From Chloroflexota bacterium (GTDB lineage Bacteria; Chloroflexota; UBA11872; VXNJ01), in the NCBI GenBank assembly GCA_026707405.1, contig JAPOWW010000021.1, positions 285,188 through 349,187 on the forward strand: 64,000 nucleotides of DNA. Direction: 5' to 3'. This document shows, one piece after another, positions 59,224 through 64,000 of this stretch. Position 1 is the stretch's first letter. Each line of letters starts with the position of its first letter. Both the position numbers and the translations under genes were made by a program. The notes below the pieces were generated by a model. The model was not told the DNA's origin, searched no databases, and saw only the letters and a program-made list of their open reading frames with translations.

Positions 59224-60009
59224 CTATCCGGCCTGTCCGCAGGCGGCCAGGAACTCGGCGGAATCGGTTGTCGGGAACCACCGTTCGAGATCGGCTATGA
59301 CCGTATTGGTGATGGTGAAATCCGAGACCGTGGCGCCAGTCTCGACCGCCGTCGTGCAGTCCCGCAGAAGCATCGGGAAGTAGCCCCGATGCCGCATGGC
59401 CTGAAGCCCGTAGTCCCGGTAGATGACGCAGATGTTCGTGGCGAAGCCCGCGTATATGAGATGCACCAGGCGATTGTGACGGAGCAGGCGGTGAAGCTGA
59501 TCGCCCGTCGCGACCACGAAGTCCTCAGGCTCGGGAGCTATGGATGAGGCAATGTCCCTGATGTGCCACCAGTCGGGCAGCGATCCGGTGTAGCCATTCA
59601 TCCTTTCATTGTCCGGGCGGCGTAGCGTGGCGTATTTGCCTTCGCGGCGTCTGTATTCAGGCGGAGGCCAGCCGTCGTCGGGGGTGTCGGGGCCGGGGTT
59701 GATCTGGGACTCTCCGGCATAACGGGTCCACTGCGGATAGACCTCCGCGACGTGGGGCGATGGGGCGTATACCACCGCGATCCCGCACGCGCGCGCGGCC
59801 TCTATGCACGGGCGGATCTTCTCGGACATTATTCGCCCGGTGCGCTCGTAGTGGCTTTTGATGTGGTGGCCTCCCCAAACGTCGACGAGAACCAGCGCGG
59901 TTTCGGCCGGGTTGAGGTCGAACGCCGCTTCGACGACCGCGATGTTCGCCTCGACGTTTTCGTCGGGACACGTGCTCTGCATGCATTGATAACGGACGTT
60001 CAGCTTCAC
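59224..60009 (-). CDS. Isochorismatase-like cysteine hydrolase
   Basis: A 261-residue alpha/beta hydrolase of the isochorismatase superfamily. The catalytic triad is visible: Asp in ALVLVDVWGGHH, Lys in the following REGKYATLRRP region and Cys in YAGFATNICVIYRDYG. The substrate pocket differs from nicotinamidase. The start is a GTG four bases after GGAGG (GAGGAGGACCGGTG). It may hydrolyse an amide or N-carbamoyl compound. It is followed on the same strand by the DUF2680 gene, 190 bases away. Confidence 0.8.
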   Translation of the reverse strand: MKLNVRYQCMQSTCPDENVEANIAVVEAAFDLNPAETALVLVDVWGGHHIKSHYERTGRIMSEKIRPCIEAARACGIAVVYAPSPHVAEVYPQWTRYAGESQINPGPDTPDDGWPPPEYRRREGKYATLRRPDNERMNGYTGSLPDWWHIRDIASSIAPEPEDFVVATGDQLHRLLRHNRLVHLIYAGFATNICVIYRDYGLQAMRHRGYFPMLLRDCTTAVETGATVSDFTITNTVIADLERWFPTTDSAEFLAACGQAG

Positions 60010-60084
60010 CGGTCCTCCTCACCTCAGCTCACGTGCGGCTCCGGTTCCGGACAATAGGAATCCGGCGCTCGGCGTCTGAAGAGT

Positions 60085-60513
60085 CTATGCGCCTCCGGCT
60101 TTCCGCCAGATGCGGCGTCCGATCGAAAGTCCCAAGACGACGAACAGCGAGTCCATGAGCGGGAAGTAGACAATGTGCGAGGTGACGGCTTCGCCCGTCT
60201 CGCTCTCGGGATTCAGCGTCCAGAACCATTCCCAGAAGAACAGCATCGTGAGGACGATGGCTCCGTAGTACACAAGGCTGACGCGTGCTGCTTCGAGATC
60301 GCTGCCGCCGTCCCGGTCTCCGAGGGCGCGTTTGCGCAGGAAGCTAATCACCAGGATCGCCACGACGCCGACGGCCATGAACCAGTTCAATACGCTCCAC
60401 ACTGGGTAATCCGGCGAACCGTCGTGTGTCAGCGGCGTCACGATCAGCAGGACCGCCGCGGCAAGCGCCGTAAGTACAAGATAGACCGCCAGAATTCGAC
60501 CAACTATCTGCAT
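60085..60513 (-). CDS. Small integral membrane protein, unknown
   Basis: A 142-residue protein with four hydrophobic helices (about 5-27, 42-60, 82-100 and 115-132). Charged residues in the middle loop (RKRALGDRDGGSDLEAAR) are probably cytoplasmic. WEWFWTLNPESETGE and YFPLMDSLFVVLGLSIGRRI are reminiscent of small four-helix membrane proteins. No family recognised. GGAG is 13 bases upstream of the ATG. It lies 75 bases upstream of the cysteine hydrolase and may be co-transcribed. Confidence 0.65.
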   Translation of the reverse strand: MQIVGRILAVYLVLTALAAAVLLIVTPLTHDGSPDYPVWSVLNWFMAVGVVAILVISFLRKRALGDRDGGSDLEAARVSLVYYGAIVLTMLFFWEWFWTLNPESETGEAVTSHIVYFPLMDSLFVVLGLSIGRRIWRKAGGA

Positions 60514-60916
60514 GACGACCGTGTCATCTCCTTCAGCTTGACCTCCAGGAGCCGGGAAAGCGGACGCTTCGTTTCGAAGTCATCGAGGACACTTTCCCCG
60601 CCGCCTGTTGGAGCTACAAACAACAACCCCCAAAGTTCGGTTCGCGGACTTTCTTACATATAGCCCCCATGCGCGCAAAGACGGTTGCCGGAATTGTACT
60701 CCCGGCCATCCGCTCCATCCGGGCGCGCCGGCTCGTTTGGATTTGACCGAGCGCTTCGAGTTGAAAGTGGCAGGTGACCGGATGCTCGAAGGCGGATGGG
60801 CCTTGAAGAGAGGAATCACGCCCGCCGCGTGGGCGCGCGACGGGCGTGGGGCAAGACTTTGGGAGTCCCGGAGACGGAGTCCGAGGATGGGGATTCCAAG
60901 CCCCCATCCTCAGGCT
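60514..60916. other. Gap with a terminator-like hairpin
   Basis: No gene is supported. At 60883-60892 and 60902-60911 a perfect 10-bp stem (GAGGATGGGG/CCCCATCCTC, 9-base loop) begins five bases after the stop of the giant surface-protein gene and could end its transcript. The remainder has only short frames without ribosome sites. Confidence 0.5.
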
Positions 60917-63900
60917 TTAGCTCACATCCATCACCGTGCCTCGCTGGGCTGCCTGTTCGGATTCAGGCTGTTGCTTTCGCCTCCTCAGCACCGCGAAGAG
61001 CAGTGCCAGGAGAACCAGCAACAATGCGAACAGCAAGCCGGCGATTAGCGCGAGCCAGTGGTCGTCGATGCACTGCGCTCCGGCGAGGACGGACAGAGCC
61101 GCCGGGTCGGGGGCCGGCGTGCCTGAGATCAGCGCCAGGTTCGACGACGGCGTTGCTCTCCGAGGCGCGGGGGCCAGCACATCGTCCACGCTGGCAATCA
61201 TGGTCGACAGGTCGATCCGGCGCAGGGCGTTCACCGGGGGTGGGGATGCCGTGCTCCTCGTCGCCTGCTTGGGTTCCGACGCCGGGTCGTTGTGCGTGGG
61301 ATCATCCGGCTTGGAGGCATCCGCTGGGGGGCTCTGCGGGTCGTCCGGCGGGTTGTTGCCGGGAGGGTTGCCACCGGGCGGGCTGCCGCCGGGCGGGTTG
61401 TCACCGGACGGGTTGTCACCGGGCGGGCTGCTGCCGGGCGGATTGTTGCCGGGCGGGCTGCTGCCGGGCGGGCTGCTGCCGGGCGGGTTGTCGCCGGTTG
61501 GGTTGTCGCCCGTGGGGATGATGCCCGGCGGGTTGTCGCCGGTTGGGTTGTCGCCTGGCGGATTGTTCGGCGCCGGGTTAATCGATGTGGGGACGTCCGG
61601 CGTGGGGTCGGTCGGACCGGGGGCCCGCGGGCCCTCAACCGGGACCACGTCGATGACCACGTTGATGTTGGCGTTTACGACCTGACCGCCGGTCGCTCCT
61701 GGCTCGGTGTAGATCGCCCGCACGCTCAAGTAGTAGCGATTGTCTATCGAGCTGTCCAATTGGGAGCCTTCGGCCAACCGGATCTGGCCGGTGTCGCCGT
61801 CAATGGTGAATTCGACGTATGGACCAGTCGATGCTTGGGCCGTCTCCCGCACTATCAAATAGGTGACCGCGTGGCTCTGCGAGCCGGGCGCCGTGACGGG
61901 GTCGCCTACCGAAGCGCCTGCCGGCGTATCCTCGGGCACTTCCCGGTTGGCGTTCAACGTGGCCGGCCCGGCTATGCCGATGCCGCTTTCCGACCAGGGG
62001 CTTTCACCCTCGTCGTTTCTGGCCAGCACCTGCACCTCATAGACCGTGCCAGGCTCGAGGTCGTAGATGACCGTCCCCGGCACGGGGCCGTCGAAGGGGT
62101 GTGATATCCAGTCAGCGTTCCCCTTGACCCTGTAGCGAACGTCGTAGTCGGTCGTGAAGGGCGTCCCAAATACGGCGATGTCGGTCCAAATCACGTCGAG
62201 CGAGGTCGCCGGGTCGGTCAAGGTCGCATTCGCAAACGGCGCGTCCGGACGGACTGGCGGCTCGGCCACGTCCAACACTTGTATGGTTACTTCCACCGTG
62301 TCGTCGATCGCGGAATCAGGGGTGCCAGCCGCGTTCTTGCCGTCCGTGACGCTCACCGTCACGGTGTACGACGACACGGACTCGTAGTCCAGAAACGCGC
62401 TGCCCGCAACCAGAATCTGGCCGCTGGCGGGGTCGATGACGAAGTTGATCGTATCCGACAGCGAGTAGACCAGCGAGTCGCCGTCGACGTCACTGGCGGT
62501 CACCGCGGCGCCCACGGGGGTCCCGGGCGGCGAGTTCTCAGCGACCTCGCGGACCAATGGGCCGCCGCCGCCTGGCCGGTCGATCTGGACGGGCGTGTTC
62601 GGTTCACGCGTGCGGCCTCTGCCGGCCTCAGACCAGGAACTTTCCCCTTCATCGCTCTCGGCCCGCACCCGCACCTCGTACTCGGTCCCGGAATCCAGCC
62701 CTGTGAGCGTCGTCCATGTACCCGTGCCGCTAAAGCTGCGCGACGACCATCCCGACGCGCCCACCTTGCGGTAGCGCACGTCGTAGTCGGTGATGGACGA
62801 CCCTCTGTCAGCCGGGGCCGTCCAACGCACGTCCAAAACGCTCGTAGGCTGCGTGGACGCGGGCGTCACCGTTGGCGCGTTCGGCCGGCCGGGCGGCGGG
62901 ATGTTCGTCACCTGGATGGCGAGGTTCGCGCTGGCAGCCTGGTCCTGCACGATCCAGTGCACCTGTCCGGTGTAGGAGCTCCTGGCCTCGTAGTCGATGG
63001 TTGCGCCTTGCTTGACGCTGATCTGGCCGGTACTCGAGTTGATTACGAATGCATCCGCGGCTTCGCCGGTCAGCGTGTAGGACAGAGCATCGTCGGTCTG
63101 ATCGTCGCCGTCGTCGTAGGGAGTCCCGGTCACAGGGTTGCCCACCAGCCTGCCGGCGGGGGAGTTTTCGACGACGCTCCGGGTCTCGTTGGCGGAAACC
63201 GTGATCGTCAAGGTGCGGGAGACATACCCGCCGTACCCGTCATGCGCCCCGTAGGTGACCGGCGACGAACTCGGATTGAGGAGGTCCGTTTGCAGTTGGG
63301 ACGTCTCGATGCCGACCCGCACCACGCCGGGATAGTCTGAAGAGACTGAGTAGCTCAGCGTGTCGCCGTCCGCGTCCTCGAAATACGTCCCGCCGTCGAA
63401 GTCAAAGCTGGCGGAGCCGATCTCTAAAGTCTGGTCCGCAAGGAACTCGCTGGTGGTGTTCGGCGGCCGGTTGGCGCGGGCCGAGCCGGAGGCCGACCAC
63501 TCGCCTGGGCCGTCGTCGCCGATGGCGCGCACCTGGACCTCGTAGATCGCGCCTGCCTCCAAGTCCGGCAGGTTTAGGCTCGTGGTCTGCGCCGAGAGGG
63601 CGGCGCCGTGGTCGGTCCAGGCCGTGTCGTCCTGCTTGCGGTAGCGGACCTCGTAGCCGGTGAGCCCGGAGCCGTTATCGGAGGGGGCGGTCCAGGTCAC
63701 GTCCAGGGCCGGGGGCGATTCGCCCTCGAACGGCGTGCGCGCAAGCGACGGCGCGGCAGGCTGGGCGGGGACGGGGACGTCAATGACCTCGATTGTGAGT
63801 TCGACGGTGGCCTGCCGGCCCTGCACGGTGTAGAGCACCTTGCCGGTGTAGGAGCTCTTGGTCTCGAAGTCGATTGATGCTCCTTGCTTGACGCTGATCT

Positions 63901-64000
63901 GGCCGGTGCTCGCATCGATAACGAATGCATCGGCCGCCTCGCCGGTCAGCGTGTAGGTCAGAGCATCGTCGGTCTGATCGTCGCCGTCGTCGTAGGGCGT
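60917..64000 (-). CDS. Giant cell-surface protein with cadherin-like and fibronectin III repeats (C-terminal part)
   Basis: At least 1027 residues are in the window and the frame is still open at 64000, so the N-terminus is missing. It alternates cadherin-like domains (DDALSYTLTGEAADAFVINS, then TGQISVKQGA; and VENSPAGRLVGNPV, EVAENSPPGTPVGAAV) with fibronectin type III domains (VTWTAPSDNGSGLTGYEVRY, LEAGAIYEVQVRAI). A Pro/Gly/Asn/Asp-rich stalk of about 130 residues built from GDNPPG/GSSPPG repeats follows, then a linker and a C-terminal membrane helix (LALIAGLLFALLLVLLALLF) with a basic stop-transfer tail. It would be anchored at the cell envelope and project outward, with a role in adhesion. 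Repeats at 62972 and 63849 show recent unit duplication. Confidence 0.88.
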   Translation of the reverse strand, partial: TPYDDGDDQTDDALTYTLTGEAADAFVIDASTGQISVKQGASIDFETKSSYTGKVLYTVQGRQATVELTIEVIDVPVPAQPAAPSLARTPFEGESPPALDVTWTAPSDNGSGLTGYEVRYRKQDDTAWTDHGAALSAQTTSLNLPDLEAGAIYEVQVRAIGDDGPGEWSASGSARANRPPNTTSEFLADQTLEIGSASFDFDGGTYFEDADGDTLSYSVSSDYPGVVRVGIETSQLQTDLLNPSSSPVTYGAHDGYGGYVSRTLTITVSANETRSVVENSPAGRLVGNPVTGTPYDDGDDQTDDALSYTLTGEAADAFVINSSTGQISVKQGATIDYEARSSYTGQVHWIVQDQAASANLAIQVTNIPPPGRPNAPTVTPASTQPTSVLDVRWTAPADRGSSITDYDVRYRKVGASGWSSRSFSGTGTWTTLTGLDSGTEYEVRVRAESDEGESSWSEAGRGRTREPNTPVQIDRPGGGGPLVREVAENSPPGTPVGAAVTASDVDGDSLVYSLSDTINFVIDPASGQILVAGSAFLDYESVSSYTVTVSVTDGKNAAGTPDSAIDDTVEVTIQVLDVAEPPVRPDAPFANATLTDPATSLDVIWTDIAVFGTPFTTDYDVRYRVKGNADWISHPFDGPVPGTVIYDLEPGTVYEVQVLARNDEGESPWSESGIGIAGPATLNANREVPEDTPAGASVGDPVTAPGSQSHAVTYLIVRETAQASTGPYVEFTIDGDTGQIRLAEGSQLDSSIDNRYYLSVRAIYTEPGATGGQVVNANINVVIDVVPVEGPRAPGPTDPTPDVPTSINPAPNNPPGDNPTGDNPPGIIPTGDNPTGDNPPGSSPPGSSPPGNNPPGSSPPGDNPSGDNPPGGSPPGGNPPGNNPPDDPQSPPADASKPDDPTHNDPASEPKQATRSTASPPPVNALRRIDLSTMIASVDDVLAPAPRRATPSSNLALISGTPAPDPAALSVLAGAQCIDDHWLALIAGLLFALLLVLLALLFAVLRRRKQQPESEQAAQRGTVMDVS
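61330..61570 (-). repeat. Coding tandem repeats of the proline-rich stalk
   Basis: Short direct repeats of 15-18 bases (complement of CGGGCGGGTTGTTGCC-like units) encode GDNPPG, GSSPPG, GNNPPG and similar. Such an array can change length by slippage. Confidence 0.85.
62972..63130 (-). repeat. Cadherin-unit DNA repeat, copy 1
   Basis: The segment is closely similar to 63849-64000 over about 150 bases, at an offset of 877 bases. It encodes the ISVKQGATIDYEARSSYTG part of a cadherin-like domain. Confidence 0.8.
63849..64000 (-). repeat. Cadherin-unit DNA repeat, copy 2 (reaches window end)
   Basis: Second copy, encoding ISVKQGASIDFETKSSYTG and the preceding DDALTYTLTGEAADAFVID; it is cut by the window edge. 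The unit cadherin plus FN3 is about 877 bases. Confidence 0.8.

Noticed and set aside
61292..62104. Plus-strand frames with Val/Gly/Arg repeats opposite the surface protein
   Set aside because: They are the complement of the proline-rich stalk repeats and carry no start signals.

Overview
The window looks like a chromosomal segment of a high-GC, non-enteric bacterium. Housekeeping genes (gyrA, mnmG, accA/accD, moaC, lgt, rtcB, hemB/hemC, clpC-like) lie in short operons on both strands. They are mixed with accessory islands that are visibly more AT-rich. GTG and TTG starts are common. The pupylation genes, the PPi-type phosphofructokinase, the uroporphyrinogen-III methyltransferase/synthase fusion and the very large cadherin/fibronectin surface protein would fit a Chloroflexota-like (for example marine or host-associated) lineage. 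This is inference: there is no rRNA in the window and I could not run a phylogeny.

Layout. 1-132 is the 5' end of a DUF255 thioredoxin-domain gene. 315-3935 is a GNAT gene whose last codons recur at 3882-3935, and between the two copies lies an AT-rich island with an orphan antitoxin, a RelA/SpoT-domain protein, a TIR-like protein and an unknown partner. 3957-7565 holds a membrane protein, a quinone oxidoreductase and an aldehyde dehydrogenase. 7732-9275 is a two-gene ATPase plus putative nuclease module. 9397-13558 is a MarR-controlled heterodimeric ABC exporter. 13664-16669 holds a glycolate-oxidase-type flavoenzyme and an ArsB/NhaD-like transporter. 16878-20085 is a compact dop-pup-pafA pupylation operon with a very divergent Pup ending in Gly-Gly-Glu. 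20212-32124 carries a phosphoesterase, PPi-PFK, accDA, comF, a ClpC-like unfoldase without its N-domain, a small Flp-type pilin not listed by simple ORF finders, moaC, gyrA, a HAD hydrolase and an unknown protein. 32161-34119 is mnmG.

34247-39230 is a tightly packed five-gene operon: four unrecognised or barely recognised proteins, one with an SPFH-like C-terminus, followed by a RodZ-like protein. 39362-41770 holds an SDR, an aldo/keto reductase and a peroxiredoxin whose catalytic cysteine codon is an in-frame TGA followed by a SECIS-like hairpin, so a probable selenoprotein. 41832-49423 is tetrapyrrole and siroheme metabolism: hemC, cobA-hemD and hemB on one strand, and divergently a siroheme sulfite/nitrite reductase plus two unequal precorrin-2 dehydrogenase paralogs, separated by clusters of intergenic repeats. 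49448-50129 is a PIN/RHH toxin-antitoxin pair with a promoter/operator so close that the message is probably leaderless.

50579-60513 holds a second aldo/keto reductase, lgt, an MFS exporter, rtcB, a DUF2203 protein, an OmpR-type two-component system next to a DUF2680 exported protein, a cysteine hydrolase and a small membrane protein. 60917-64000 is the C-terminal part of a giant cell-surface protein with alternating cadherin-like and fibronectin III domains, a proline-rich stalk and a C-terminal membrane anchor; its upstream end is outside the window.

The best candidates for new biology are the selenocysteine peroxiredoxin, the minimal pupylation operon, the RelA/SpoT-TIR island with its flanking duplication, the SPFH/RodZ operon and the ATPase-nuclease pair.
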